From positions 763,818 through 827,817 of the forward strand of contig CAJNDS010000402.1 of the NCBI GenBank assembly GCA_905221605.1: 64,000 bases of DNA. Reading direction: 5' to 3'. Below are positions 1 through 12,675 of this stretch, piece after piece. The DNA comes from Symbiodinium natans (taxonomy: Eukaryota > Sar > Dinophyceae > Suessiales > Symbiodiniaceae). How positions within the stretch are numbered: position 1 is the first letter of the stretch; each line of letters begins with the position of its first letter. Both the position numbers and the translations under genes were made by a program. A model generated the notes under the pieces. It saw only the letters and a list, made by a program, of their open reading frames with translations. It was not told the origin of the DNA and made no database searches.

Positions 1-3000
1 GCTCGCAATCATACCAATCATACCAATAATCGATCTGAATATTTGTTGAATTTGTTGGGCACTGAGCCGCTGTTAACTGAGTCAATTCACACACCAAAAC
101 TGAGGGCAATGGTTGTGGGCCAGCCTGTGGCGGTTGGCCAGCCTGCGCTTTGGCAGCTACTTGAGCCAGGCTTTTGGCTTTTCTGCTGGATGATGATCGT
201 TGAGGAATTCCTGCTCTGGGCACAGAGCTCGCAAGCCTTGCCGGCTAATTAGATGCGACTGGCAGACTTACATCTCTGAGCCCAGCGCAACAAAAGTCTG
301 TTCTGACTCGTTTTGTGGGCCGAAGCGGCATTCCTGTTTGTCTCTGCCGGTGTGTAGAGTTGAGAGTTGGCCAACTCAGGTGCAGGGCCAGCCAGCACCT
401 TACACCAGCGTGCCGAAAGCTTTCTGAGCAAGAGACCGCTTGTGTGGCATGGCCTAAGCGCTGCGCTCAACAAGCCCAAGATTCTGCAAGTCTCTGCATC
501 ATTCGCGGAACTTTGGTGTACGTTTATGTCGTGTTGAAGCAGAGGTCATGCCGTTCATTGGGGGATCAGGGCCAGGGTTTCACAGACAGGTGCAGGTCCA
601 TGGTGAAGACAGCCTGGGCTGTGCGCACTGGCCCTGCAAATTGAAACTTTGGAAGCGAGATAAGAAGTAGCATGAGACACTATGTAGCATCAAGTTGCAC
701 AACCGACCTTTCCCCCAGATCCCCGGCATGTGCCGCGAACTGCCTCAGATTTCCGCGGCATGTCCGGAAGCAAGGCTTGCCGAGGAGCAGCCAAAGGCTT
801 CCATCTGTTAAGCTCATACCCAAGTGGTATTTCTCGGAATTCGCTTTTGCTAGCGGTGCTGCACGCTCATCACGCAAGAAGTTTAGACCCTTGCAAAAGC
901 TGGGGAGGTAGAACCAGCTGTCTGCGCAGTGAGAACAACCACTCCTCAAACAACAGAAGTTAAGAATCACAATTTTTCAGATGGTTGTGAACTACAACTC
1001 TGAGAAGCTCTGCAAGCATTTGGCTTTGCGTCGTCCGACCTTTGTGGTACTGTATCCATGCAAGACCACGTGACCCTACGGAGCATGCCCTAAGTGATTC
1101 CGGAGGTTGCCAAGACGCTGCTGGGGACTCACCTGCCTCATGTCAGAGTTTGCGCTAGTTCTTGGCCCCTGCATCGTGGACTGTACCGTGAATTCCCAAG
1201 CTTGGTCTCTTGCCGGTCTGCAGCAGCCAGCAGGTTTCAGTTCCTGGCAGACAAGCGAAGCTGGTTCCTGAAAGACCCAGACGCCGCTGCTGGCGGCTGG
1301 GAGGACAGGGCACTTCAGTTGCTAATTGCGGTTTCGATGGTACTCATAAGAACGGTTGTTACGGGCCCGGAGGCCTGCAACGAAACAGCCTCTCTTGCAA
1401 GACAGTTGCAGAAGCAGAGCAGAATGGGAGGACCTGCCCGTGGAAAGTGTGGACTAGTAGCTCAGTCCTGGGTCCAGAGCTCAGGAACCCTCTCGCGACC
1501 GCCTGCCAAAACAGATCCGGCACTCAGTATTCAAAATTCGAAATCAGTACTGATCCGAGGCTGACCCCCGCACAGTGAGAAGATTTGTCGCCAAAGGCGT
1601 GCCAATCGCACCTCCTGTGCGAAGCAATGTGCACTGGCCAAACAAGTACAGTACTGTAGTTTACTGAACGACTTCTACCTTATGGCAGCTCTACTACACG
1701 TGCCGAGAACGAAGCGGTGGTAATTTGGAGGTCAAGGATGCGTGCGAGTTGGAGGCTGTACAAGTGTCGAAGTGTCGGAATTGCTCAACCCCATATCGTG
1801 CCCATGGAACATGTGACTCAACTCTTCATGAAGCCTCTCTCTCTCTTGAGGTCGGCGTTCGCGCCAGCGTTTCACGCTTTTTCAGATCGCCAGAGCGCTG
1901 TGGACATGGAATGGAACTTTCTAGCTCCTCTTTCAGGCTGTCGCAACCCATTTAATTTGATATATATATATATATGTATATAGATATGTTTACATCCCTC
2001 CATTTTTATATATGTCTGGGGAGGCGAGGTGCAGAAATGCGCAGAAGTCCCGGAGAGCGTGCTTACAGAATCTGCAGAATCAGAATCAAGCCGCACCAAG
2101 TCAGGCGCTGTTTTTGAGTCAGTCCAATTCCTGGTCGACGACTGCCGAGTCTATAGAATGAGTCTGCCAGCATTAGCTAAGAGAACTTGTAGACTTGATG
2201 CCGGTATAAAGTCGCAGTGATGGAAGGACATGGCTTTGGCAAGCTCCTTGCGATCCTTGCGTCGTGGTTCTGTTCCACTGTAGTCCCAACGTTGTGTGCC
2301 TGTGCACTCGCGCCTACAACGGTGCAGAATTGGCAGCACGGCGCTCATCCAGAAAGGTGCTGCTTGGCTGGTCAGTCAGAGCTTGCTCACACGAAAGAGT
2401 TCGGTAGAAATTCTGGGGGCCGGCCTCACAGCTGATGTTCAGCAAGCCTGAGCCACGAAAATGACATTCGCAACGTGGAGGAGCATGCGGCGAACCCACC
2501 ACAGAGCGTCCCAAAAAATGAAAGGACGGACAGAATAAATACTGCCCAATGAAAACACCAGCAAAAAGAAGGTTCTCCCCACGGTGAAGACACAAACCAA
2601 CGACCACAGACCCTCTACACTGTCACTCCCACTTTCCATCTCCAACACTCATTCACAATAACAATTAGCGCGCTTTGCACCCACCATGTCCTCCCGACGC
2701 TTTGCTCGACGGGCGCTGGTGATTCTTGCGTTCCCGGGCTGCCGATTATTCATAGGCCTGCAAGTGAGATGAATTCGTGAGGTTGCCTTGTTAGCCTTGT
2801 TACTTTACTTCGTGGCCTTTGATTCCCAAAGCATTCCCAAGCACCTGCAACTCTCGGCCTCAGTCATGTTTCCGTGGGAAGACACCCAGAACTGAGACTC
2901 TGAAGTTGCTGTGTGCCAGTGCTGCTTTGATGTCGTGCACATGTTGTGCACTTCTCGTGCATATTCAACTTAGCCCTGATGGACCATTGATCCGGAGAAT

Positions 3001-3196
3001 TGCTGTAGCTTTAAAGGGGAATGTGCCAAAGTCTGCCAAAGTGAGGCCAAGCTATGCTGCTGAGCTGGACTGCTGGACAGACGGCATTACTCGTGGGCAG
3101 CATGGTGCTCAGCATCAACTGCCTTCTGCCAGTACGGATGCAGCCTCCGAGTTTACCACCAGGGTTTCGGCTCCTCCTTGCTGCAGATGCATTGAG
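1..3196. other. Unassigned sequence, no confident gene
   Basis: I see no recognisable family here. Several frames stay open by chance over the same bases, for example two overlapping + frames at 1094-1578. Weakly coding-like pieces are 1725-1900 on + (a frame with a Cys-x-x-Cys pair) and 2439-2648 on - (a hydrophobic frame). None has a convincing pair of splice sites or a homolog that I know. It is probably intergenic or intronic. Confidence 0.4.
1958..1985. repeat. TA-rich dinucleotide repeat
   Basis: Short alternating TA tract seen directly, with no coding value. Confidence 0.85.
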
Positions 3197-3303
3197 AAAT
3201 TGAGGTGTTGCAACGCCATCTTTGGTCCTGGAGGGAACTCCCACTGCAGCTCCTCCGCAATGTGACTCCATGCGTTCCTACGATTCTCCCGAAAGGCCGC
3301 AAG
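3197..3303 (+). CDS. Isolated exon, unknown protein
   Basis: A 107-nt exon reads as EIEVLQRHLW then LLRNVTPCVPTILPKGRK. It follows an AG and is closed by a textbook donor, AAG then GTGAGC at 3304. The other two frames on + are less protein-like across the same bases. The composition (Leu/Arg-rich amphipathic, then a basic tail) is credible for a real protein, but I do not recognise the family. No certain partner exons were found within 1 kb on either side, so it may belong to a gene with long introns. Confidence 0.4.
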
Positions 3304-3476
3304 GTGAGCTGGTACATGACAAGGCTAACAACGTGAGAGGCTGGGATGGGGCAGCCTTCACCTTCGAAAGCTGCTGCGGTGAGCTGCTTGTCAGAAAGCC
3401 AGCTCAGATTTGATTTGCAGAGATGAATGAGCTACAACTGCGTGCTTCACTCCATCTTGCGCCATCAGGGAAAACG

Positions 3477-3591
3477 ACGATGATGATGATGATGATGATG
3501 ACGACGACGACGACGACGATGATGATGATGATGCAGTGGAGGGTTTCTTTTGGAAGTTTGCACCCCCGCACTTCCCCCCCCCCCCCCCCGA
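3477..3591. repeat. GAT/GAC trinucleotide repeat and poly-C run
   Basis: Trinucleotide tract 3477-3533 (GAT units changing to GAC and back to GAT), followed at about 3577-3590 by an uninterrupted C run. The long Met/Thr/His strings predicted across it are simple-repeat artefacts. Confidence 0.9.
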
Positions 3592-3659
3592 ATGTGCTTC
3601 ATGCTGCTGGCAAGCTCTTGTGGGATCGAGCTCCCCTCTGCAAAGTTATCATTCACCGC

Positions 3660-4760
3660 TGGCTAGAAGCTGCAATTGACGGCATAGTTTTGAATGAGAA
3701 ATCGATGTCCACAATTGACTGGATGGCGCCGAGAATCTGTTCATTTGGTTGATGTCCAAAACCGCCTGGTGGCAGCAGAGGTTTTACGAGCCTCGAGACT
3801 GCACTGCCTTCGTCACCCATTTCAGCTTCAGTGTTGTGGGCAACTTCGGCCGCCCGGCTGCAACCCGCATGATCATGCCAATGTTCAAGCACAGTTTGGA
3901 GCCACGGCCGGTGCGCTTTGCCGCTGTGAACTGCCCAAACCCGTGCGGGCAAGTGCCAGAGACACCGTATTGGAGCTGCCACAAGAAGAAGTTGCTGCAT
4001 TTGGCAGACCAGCCTTCTCAGAGCCATCAGCCTAACTGTTAGTGCTTCACAGCTCTGCACACTATAGTGTCTTCAAATTCAGGATGGGCGCAGCCAGCAA
4101 GCGCCGGCGAGGCTCCACTCCACAGTCTTCAAGCTTTGGCTTCTACTGCATCATGGAAACTTACAGAGTCAAAAGCCTGTGCTCCTGTGATCGCAGATGT
4201 TAAGTCGTCCTCAGCTGAAGCTGCCAAGAATACAGCTGGAATCAGATCCTGCACATGGTCTTCTGGACATGTATCTGGCCACTTCGTTCATGCACAACAG
4301 CACCACAGCGACACTGCGGACATTACTGACGCTAGCGAAGTGGCGACTAACGTAATCACAGCTTCGTGTATATTATGCACATTTACGGGGTTCGTCTTTG
4401 TGTGCTTTGCCGCGGAGGAATTGCTTGTGCGGTTGGGGTGGGTTTGTTTTTGGCTATTGTTTGGCGTTTTGGAGGTGTTTTGTTGGGTTTTGTGCGTTTG
4501 TCGGTCGACCGGCCGACCCCGTCAGTCAGTGACCGGTGTCGTAAGAATTTATCAGGCGACCTGGGTTCTCGAGAGTGCAAGGCCTGGGAACGATGTGCTC
4601 GCGCAATGGACCTGGAGGCTGAGAGGTGCCTAGGGTTGTTTCAAGATCCAATCTTTTGGGCTGCACTAATTATAAGATGTTTTGCACGATGGTTTAGAGG
4701 TAGCCTCGTTTCGGTGTTCTCTGCGTTGCATGGCGAGCCAAAGCATGGCTTCCGAGTCTC
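3660..4760. other. Region of overlapping open frames, strand unresolved
   Basis: From 3694 to 4042 two + frames and one - frame (3653-4060) are all open, so coding cannot be assigned. At 4067-4633 a 188-codon + frame runs from ATG-like sequence through a hydrophobic stretch at about residues 103-150 that could form two membrane spans. It is the longest open frame in the first 20 kb, but its T/G-rich second half may be hydrophobic only because of base composition. I give it no function. Confidence 0.25.
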
Positions 4761-7005
4761 TTGAATTAAAGTCTGTTTAGAAGTAGTTCAAGTTACTGGA
4801 GTTGCTTTAGGTGCTCAGCTCTCGCCTCTAAGGTGCTGAAGATTGTAATGAGGAGGTACTGTAGGTCCGCATGACCAGCATGCGTCGCTTGTTCTCACAC
4901 ATCGTGTTTGTAAATTCTGCTTCTGTCGTATGATACTTCGCATTGCCTGAAGGGGGCAGATCTCGTAGCACCCTGCCACACTGTGCCGGCATGCCGCTCG
5001 ATTCCAGAAGGCTGCCAGAAGGTCGGCCTTGTGATGGGCTCACCAGCTCCGCAGAGCGGATGTGACCAACATTTTCACAAAGCGGATACTGTAACGTACC
5101 ACACCAAGCCGCTCAGCTCGCTCACTCTATATAGACTATATGGCATGGACTATATGGACTCGGATAGCACATGCCGCATCCGTACGAAGAGGGACCAAGC
5201 GGCAAAAACAAGAATCAAAGACTCATACCAATGCCATAAGCCTCGGGACAGCATCCCATCATTACCCTTGTGATGGAGTTGCGGCTGGTGCCGCTGCTTC
5301 TAGCTGCAGCAGCTGCCGGTTGCCTCGACTATGCGGCACGTCCGCAAGGGGGTTGTTGGGTTTGATGAACCGATTGCAGTGTTGCAGTGTCATACAAGTG
5401 TTGACAGCCGAAGTGTGTGGAGGGTGCTGGGAGAAAAACAGCACAGGACTCCGACGATGAGCTACGGCAGATAAGATGCTCAGATGCGTTAACACCCCGA
5501 AAAGTTGCGTTTTTGCATCAAATCGGGGTGTGCGGCGTGCGGCGCAGCTTGAATTTGTATCTCGTCGTAGTCACTTTTAAGGCTTTTAAGGCCCCTCTCC
5601 ATGAGCCAAACCAAACCTGTCCATGCATCCATCTTACATCCAGAGGTATGACAAAAAGAGGCATGGAGAGGCGTGATTCGTGGTTACAGCTTTCGCTGGC
5701 TAAGATGTGGAAGGGCAATATTACGTTTTCCCACTGGCCTACGGATCCTGGAGCTCTGCCGGCCTTCCCGTCATGGTTTTGCCTCGGGTCATGTCGGTCG
5801 TAGCTGAGGGCGCCTGTTGCCTGGAGATTCCTGTGTGCAGATGGAAAAACATGCATAACACGTTATCACAATATAGTATACCCATGTAAGTCCAACCCTC
5901 CGACTTGTTTCCCGTTGTCAGCGAAACCAGTTCTTTGCAGGGCCTGTCGCTCACACCGTTCGAATCGTGCTGGAGGATGTGATGTCGCTTGTCTGCCCAG
6001 TTATGAGCTCAAATGTTTCAGCAAGACAGCACCGCCACTGAGCTCTACTGAACCGATCGCCTGGAGCAGGTTGCTGTGTGCCTGCAATGAGTCAGCATGC
6101 GAGGCGTGTGGCTGTGCAGCTGAATCGGTTTCCCTCCAGCACCGACCTGCTCAAGCAAACGCAGCTTGGACTGGCACGTACACAGTGGTCTTTGCAGATG
6201 CAGCTTCCGATGCACGCAGCAGTTGGGTCTTCCATAAAGCGCATGGTCAATGTCTTATCAGGCTGGGCTGCACCGATGTGGATGCAAATGCCCGGAGCGG
6301 GACCTCGGCCCAGGCCAGACACGTTGTCAGAATGGCGCATTCGGTAATTCGGTATGCTTGGAAAATCCCAAATGGAAGATTCTCGATTGAGTTCCCGTTT
6401 GAATTGCATGGGCTTCTTTGCCCATGATCTTTCTGTATACGAACATGGAAGTTTTGTTGAACAGCGCTCCATGACATGTAGTCAGGGGAACGAGGTGGAT
6501 CCTACAGGATGTGAGCAGAGTCCAAGCGAAACCTGCTTTCAAACATAGCCAACCGCCATTTACCTGAGCACGCTAAACGATTCTAGCTATCAAACAATGC
6601 CGTACTTGGTCGCATGCGAAGTGTTGAAACGCTCGGCGACAAAATTTATTTGTGCGCTTTAACATCGAGTCTACCCAGGCTGCAGTCTCAGAACGCGGTG
6701 ACTTAAGCCAAACCTCGGCAGGACAGATGCGAGGAGGGCAACCAGGAGTTGTCCGGGTGGTTGCGGGAGGGTGGTTCGTCACTTGTTGCGTGCCGTGGTA
6801 CAATTGCGGTCCTGATCATGACCTTTGCATTGATGCTTGAAAGGTTGACTGGTTCCATCTGCAGGACCCACCTTTGCGATCGTGGGCATCTGTCGAAGTC
6901 TGGCCAACAACAGGTGAGAACAAAAGGTTAAGGCTGGCTGAGAGCGATGCAGCAAAGACAGCACCATGGACCGATCATTCGGCATTTCTTCGTTTCCATT
7001 TGCAG
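4761..7005. other. No supported gene
   Basis: Only overlapping frames are present (5915-6427, 6078-6347 on +; 6092-6472 on -), none with a family match or paired splice sites. A short run of repeated TATA-like words lies at 5128-5160. Dinoflagellates do not generally use TATA boxes, so I do not call it a promoter. Confidence 0.35.
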
Positions 7006-10000
7006 GCGTCTTCTGGGCACAGGCCATTCTATGGGCTATCAGACGTATCCAGGCCCGTGCTGAGGGAGCTGAAGTTCTGAAGCATTGGCAACAAATGAGA
7101 TTGCAAGCCTCGCGATGTGTGTTCCTAGCAAAGGTCATCCAGAGCACTTAAGGCCCCACAAAGATCTCAGGGAGTTGGCTCCGATGGTGAATTCTCGTGT
7201 CAACCACAGAACACAAGAATGCTTTATCACGCGCACACCGAATGTAAGCAGATGCAGTAGATTACAGCTTCCTGAACCAGACCATATCGGACCAACATGA
7301 GTTACGCGCTCGAGGCCTCTATACCCAGAAGCACGTCGTTAAGGACGGCCTTGCCGGGCAGGTCGGCACCGACTCTGGAAGCAGCTTTTCCTCTGGCGCT
7401 TGCTTGCTTTTGTCTTTGCTATTGTTTGCTACTCGTAGTCTCATCGCTCGCGAGTTGCCGGCCCTTCATGCGTTTTGCTTGTACTTCAGACTTAACTTCC
7501 CGCCAATTGCTGGACCCACTAGAGCCACTGATTCAAAATCACAGGCTGTGATCAGAAACAGATGGTCAAGCAACGCGAAGATCTCATGTCTCAAGTCAGA
7601 GTTGTTTGCGTATCGGTTCCTGTCCATGGTGTGTAGGTGCTTCTCCGCTGGTGGGCTGCTTGGTCAATCTTTCAGCCAGCATTCCGTCTTCTCCCTTACG
7701 CGAAAGGGAGCCGATGCACCAACCAAGACGCGTACGGCACGAACAAGTAGCTATCATGTTAGTTTCTGAGAGATTTGGCAGGCCAATACCCACGCACGCT
7801 CTGGCAACAGGTGCAGGGACTGTCCAAGGGCACAACATACATGGAAACCGAGGAATCATATTCTCTGGGTGCCCAGAGGTTCTTTGACACTGTGCAGGCA
7901 CGATTGGCTTGGGACGACCGGCATAGGCATCCATGGCATCCCAAAGCCAAGCGCCCTTGGAACCTTACGTCAGACATGTCTGAGTAAGGCTACATCCTAA
8001 TGAGAAGCAGCAGCTCAAACCGACACATGGCAGGAGCTCAGCGACAACATGACAAATCTCAGAATCTCGTCGTTGCTTTTGATTCCGATTCTGTGATCGG
8101 AGTCCAGGGCAAGAATGGCCAGGAATTTCGACAATAGTTCGGTTTTGCAGTTGCAAAGGGGAGCCTGGGATGTTGTGCCTCCATGTGCCTCCATTTCTCC
8201 ATCAGGTCAACCTTGTTCACTTTCACTCACTTTCTGTGCCTTGCGCAGAAGGCTTCGCCCACGAACATTGCAACGGCGGGCGGTGTCCGCCTGGCACCAT
8301 ACGACCTATGTGCAGCTTGGCAAAACCTCAAGTCTGTAGCAAGAGAAATGGTTAGACCTGCCGGGCTCAGACCAATGGATTTTGTTGAAGTGCTCAGCAT
8401 CAACAGTTCTCAACCAGACGTGCCTGCAGAATGCAGCGTCTTTGCAGGCCGCTAGCTGCCTGCAAATCCTTTCTACGCAAATTCGAGTTTCACTCCAATG
8501 CCCCAATGCAGAACGGATTGTAAGTCAATTGCCAAGGCGACCCGGATGATGCGGATTCACAAGCAGCGATGGATGAGATGGGCAACCTCAGTCGGCAGTG
8601 CTCGATGCATGGCCGGAACACCTATCATCTGTTCAAGTCGTTTGTGTGACCTTGCAACTCCCGCACCAGTCTGCCACATCAACAGGGACGACTTTTGCTG
8701 CGAGCAATGTGCTACATTGCCCAGGAACGGTTGGTTCTATTCCGAAGCCTGCATGAACCAGAGCCTGGATTGCATCCCAGCTGCTTGGCTGGCCTGACAG
8801 GGGTGGGCAGCAGGGCAGCCCGGAATGTAAGACTGGTTGCGAGCTTCAGCTTGAATTTCAAGCTGAAGATCTCATGACCGCATGGCTGACAGCTTGCAAG
8901 GTTGTTCTGGGCGAGTATAACTGGAACTTCCGAGATTGGGTGACCGCGCTTCAACAGGCCTTCCCGCTAAGGAATCTGCATCGTTGCGTGCCTTTGAAGG
9001 GGACACGATACGAAGTTTCTGTGTTTGTCTGCACACATTATCTCCAGCGTACACATGACTGCTGGCTACAGCGGCTGCAGAGGCTGCAGAATGCAAATGC
9101 CCAGGTTGCACGATGCCACGGCGGAGTTTGTGCAAAAGTGTAGTCCTTGAGCATGTGAGTATGCAGGTGCCAGTGGCTGTTACATGGGTTGGCTGGTGGC
9201 AGGCCTGGTTGCCAAAGGCTTTCTGAACAACTGACAAGTAGTTGACTCTTGTGGTGACGGAAGGAGACCCAGATGGTCAAACGGCTTCCTAACAGCCGCC
9301 TGGCCATGCCTGGCCATTGGTGCTTCATGGAGAGAACTGGTATGAGACCCAAGTAGTTTGGAGTAACCCGCAGGTCGATTCCTTTTCTATTGGTGGCAGC
9401 CAGATCCGACCTTCCTCACGCTGGAGTCTGGCCACCCAGAGCAACCTGCCGGCATGGCCACTGAGGGCCCAGAATGTTTCCATGTCAGTTGCTTATGCTG
9501 CTGACAGTGACAGGCTGAGGACATGTCTGAGTCTCACACTCCAGACCCTTGGACTAGCTGTTGGGTCTAATGGCTAGCTGGGTGCATGCGCCAGCTTAAG
9601 CAATGGCCCAAGATGCTTGCACCAGCTTTGCATTTGTTTTGGGCTGTTTGAACAGTGTCAGCTATCCGGGACTAGAACAAAAAGGAAGGTGCCCCACGAG
9701 AAGGGCCCTGGTACCTGATGTGGCAATAAAGACGGCTTTGTAGAGCTTCTCTTCCAGCACTGCTACCAGACTCACTACTGTTTAGTAAAGCCCTCTGCTA
9801 TACATTGTGCAGGATGCTAATCACTGGCCAACTGCATCGTCGCGCCTCACACCAGGCAGGTCTACTTTGACCACAGAAGCTTGAGCTTTGACCAAATCGT
9901 CAACAGTCAGTGCCTGGGCGAGAGAGTGGTGATGGAACCATCAGGGAGGTTTACCGTGTGATTCCGTGCAGGGTTCATGAACGAAGGGCATCAACGGTTT

Positions 10001-10034
10001 ACCTGGGTACTTGACCAGCTGTGGAGTGCATGAG
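7006..10034 (+). CDS. Multi-exon gene with Cys-rich segment; possible OpuAC-like receptor
   Basis: Best exons: 7006-7133 (helix AILWAIRRIQARAEG, donor GTCATC), 7782-7983 (donor GTAAGG), 8108-8205, 8249-8350 (Cys-rich, CNGGRCPPGT followed by more Cys), about 8537-8780, about 8874-8990 (GEYNWNFRDWVTALQ), about 9374-9510 (FYWWQPDPTFLTLES), 9857-9951 and 9971-10034. Exon phases agree across 7782-7983, 8108-8205 and 8249-8350, which supports one gene. The YWW-PDPTFL motif resembles my memory of protist OpuAC/glycine-betaine-binding-like domains, which are often joined to Cys-rich extracellular repeats. That would make it a membrane receptor or sensor, but this is inference. No TM or kinase/cyclase part was found. 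In-frame TGA at 8650-8652 could lie in a 30-nt intron, 8640-8669. Confidence 0.5.
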
Positions 10035-10309
10035 TGCCCGGAACTGACCCGAGGCTTGTGACGTGGAGCCGGCTCAGAGAGTACATGCCGGACCAACGTC
10101 GGTGAAAGAGATGTTCCCTCCTTTCCTTTGCTATGGAGTGTGTGATTTTGAACGTGGCATGTCTAACTGTCCGCAGGGTTCCGGAAGTAGTTGCTTCATC
10201 CGCACCATAGCATCCATGCCACCAATGAGTCGCCAATAGGCTACAGGCATGTGCAAAGCTCCAGTTCCCGCGCCGCATCACGCTGCGCCCCACAGCTCCT
10301 GCGCATGAT

Positions 10310-11170
10310 CAGCAGTATGACCGGCACGAGGCGACAACGACATCAGCCGCAACACAGCTTCAAACTCAAGACAGGAGGTCACAGAAAGCGACGGCACACG
10401 TCGGCGCAGCCGGGAAGGTGGCTTCAACAGAACGGCTTGGTGCGCAAGCTGCAAAGCCGATACAACTTATACAACTTCTGTACATGACATGTGCTCCAGC
10501 AAATCCGGCAAACTGTCAACCGCAGGAATACATGCGAAACCGCTAGGTGTGGGCCTGGCTTGCGGATCCCGAGTATTCCAGTTTGCAGGAACTGGGTCGG
10601 GCAATCGCAATGAGCGCCATAGAAGCAAGTCAGCAAACGACTCTAGGAGATTGCCGACTTCCTTCGCAACGTGCAGATGTCCGAGCTCCAGTTACACGAT
10701 ATGATGCTGCTTGGAGAGAGATCTAAGTTGTGTGCCAGCACCATTCCCAAACATGTCGATGTCTTCTCCTTTGATGGCAAGATGTTTCAAATGCCTGCAG
10801 GCCCCGTGTCTGAAAGCTCAAATCACTCGAATGCCACGCTTAACATCAATCGGCCCGAGGGTTCCAGATTCCCACGAGCCAAAAAATGGAGTTCCCAAGC
10901 CCAACTGTCTCACCATCATGTGATCGGGTTTAGCAACTCTCCACTGTCCGCACATGAACAGTTGCGAGTTTTGGGACCGGTAGAGGCACACCGAAACCCT
11001 CGCGGAGAATCTGCAGGCAAGCCAAAGCCCGGGGTGCTCTCGATGAAGACATCGCCTGCGACTGGTTGCGGAACAACACAGCGGTTTGGAAAAGCCCCTT
11101 GAGCAGCAAAAAACCACAAGTTTCACTACTGCCGCACTTCCGGTTCCATGCACGGTTGACACGTGACTGG
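10310..11170 (+). CDS. Probable exons of unknown gene
   Basis: The best piece is 10677-11102, which begins MSELQLHDMMLLGERS and continues to a Lys/Pro-rich tail. Its first 45 residues look protein-like and the rest is less certain. An alternative frame at 10480-10704 overlaps it. The piece follows the possible receptor gene on the same strand at about 650 bp, so it could be its 3' end. No family was recognised. 11171-11627 holds nothing I can support apart from a C-run at 11226. Confidence 0.3.
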
Positions 11171-11627
11171 GCTTGAAATTCCGTGCGCGTTATGAGGGTT
11201 TCCGAAACTTAGGGGTCCTTCAGCCCCCCCCGTCCCTACGGCGAAGGTGGTAGAGGGGAGGGAGGTTTTGCAGGGTCAGGCAGGTGGGTGAACTTTGGCT
11301 CGTCTTGAGGTTGCTTTCCTGAAGAAGGTGGCAGAAAAAGTAATAACGAGCAAGTCTGCACAGTTCGTAGGCGGAGAGTCGAGTTGCTGCCTGTCAGTAC
11401 TGCAGAAGAGAATAGTAATTCTAGTTGCTGCATTTAGGTGATGCGATGTCTGAGATCTAGGGTAAGGAATACGCAAGTGTCAGATGTGGCGCGCGCACCA
11501 CGCCGTCGGCATGACCATGCATGACCAGATAGGCCATATGACAAATCCTGGACCTCCCTTCGCTTGACAGAGCTTCCCCGCCGTCGAAACTAACATTAAG
11601 CATACAGTGCAAGCAGCACTGCGCCCG

Positions 11628-12478
11628 CTAGAGACGAGAATGGAGCTGCATGACAAGCCATTGCTTCCAGGTTGGATTCCCAGGTCTATGGACACGAATG
11701 GCTTGCCGGACTGCTGCGTGTTGCATTTGCCACAAATGTTCTTGCAGAGCGCAAGCTAAGAGTGGCACGTGGTCGTCCATTCGTGTGGTGCCTCGGTTAT
11801 GACGGGCGCGTAGTCGTCGCGCCATGTGTAGTCCTGTCGCACTCGTCCAATAGCTCATAGTATCCGCACTGACGTGGTAGGTTATGTTGTGTTGCTGTAT
11901 GCTTGATTCTATGTATAGATTCTTGTGCTCACAAAGGGCTGTTCTGAAAAGCCTGGTCCACCACACACGGCAGATGGCAATCAGGTGACAAGTGATTGCG
12001 AACACGACATGTCGTGGTGGCATGCTGTATACACACGTTCTGTGACTGCAGCACTTGGTAGCTCTTCTCTGCGACGGAGGATTTCATACTTGGGATCGTT
12101 GCCGCCTCGGTAGTCATTGCAGCACGGACGCAGTTTGTCAACCTGTTTTAAGAGGGAGGAGTAGAGTTGGCCTTCCGCAGAGACTGAGTTTGCCAGCTCG
12201 TTGGGAGTCAACCTTTGTGACATGATGTAGTCCTGCTCCAGTTTGCAAGTGAGAACTGATTGGAAAGGTAATGGTGGCGACAGCATATGGTTCCATTCGT
12301 TTCTTGGCCGGTGGCAAGAATCATGGAGGTCCTGTGCTCTCAGGGTGCAAGCTGGTTCCCTGTCCGTGGATACTAGTGCACTTTCAGCGCCAAGGAAGTT
12401 GGCGTCAATACCGGGATGCTCCAGGAAATCATCACACGGAGACAGGCATGGGACCATTGCATCTTCCAAGCAGCTCAT
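11628..12478 (-). CDS. Possible minus-strand open frames, unknown
   Basis: Two long - frames lie in tandem: 11981-12478 (165 codons, with ATG) and 11628-12023. The first contains a polar stretch NELANSVSAEGQLYSSLLKQ and then KYEILRRREELPSA, which reads like real protein. However, + frames over 12243-12651 are also open. If real, this is a rare interruption of an otherwise + strand gene array. No family recognised. Confidence 0.25.
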
Positions 12479-12675
12479 GCATCAGATTATCTCCAATTGC
12501 ACTAATTCAAATCCAGCACCTTTTTGTTCGGCTGCTTCGCGACTGGCTGCGCTGCAGGAGCCTGGACAATGAAATGGATTGGGCCACATGTACAGGCTCG
12601 TCTGCCATACAAATCGCCCAGGGTGTCCGACGTCAGCCATCTGAGTTCTAAAAAAATCTGTTGAGGGACTGCAGA

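Noticed and set aside
5128-5160. TATA-like promoter
   Set aside because: Low-complexity TATA words; dinoflagellate promoters generally lack TATA boxes and no gene start follows.
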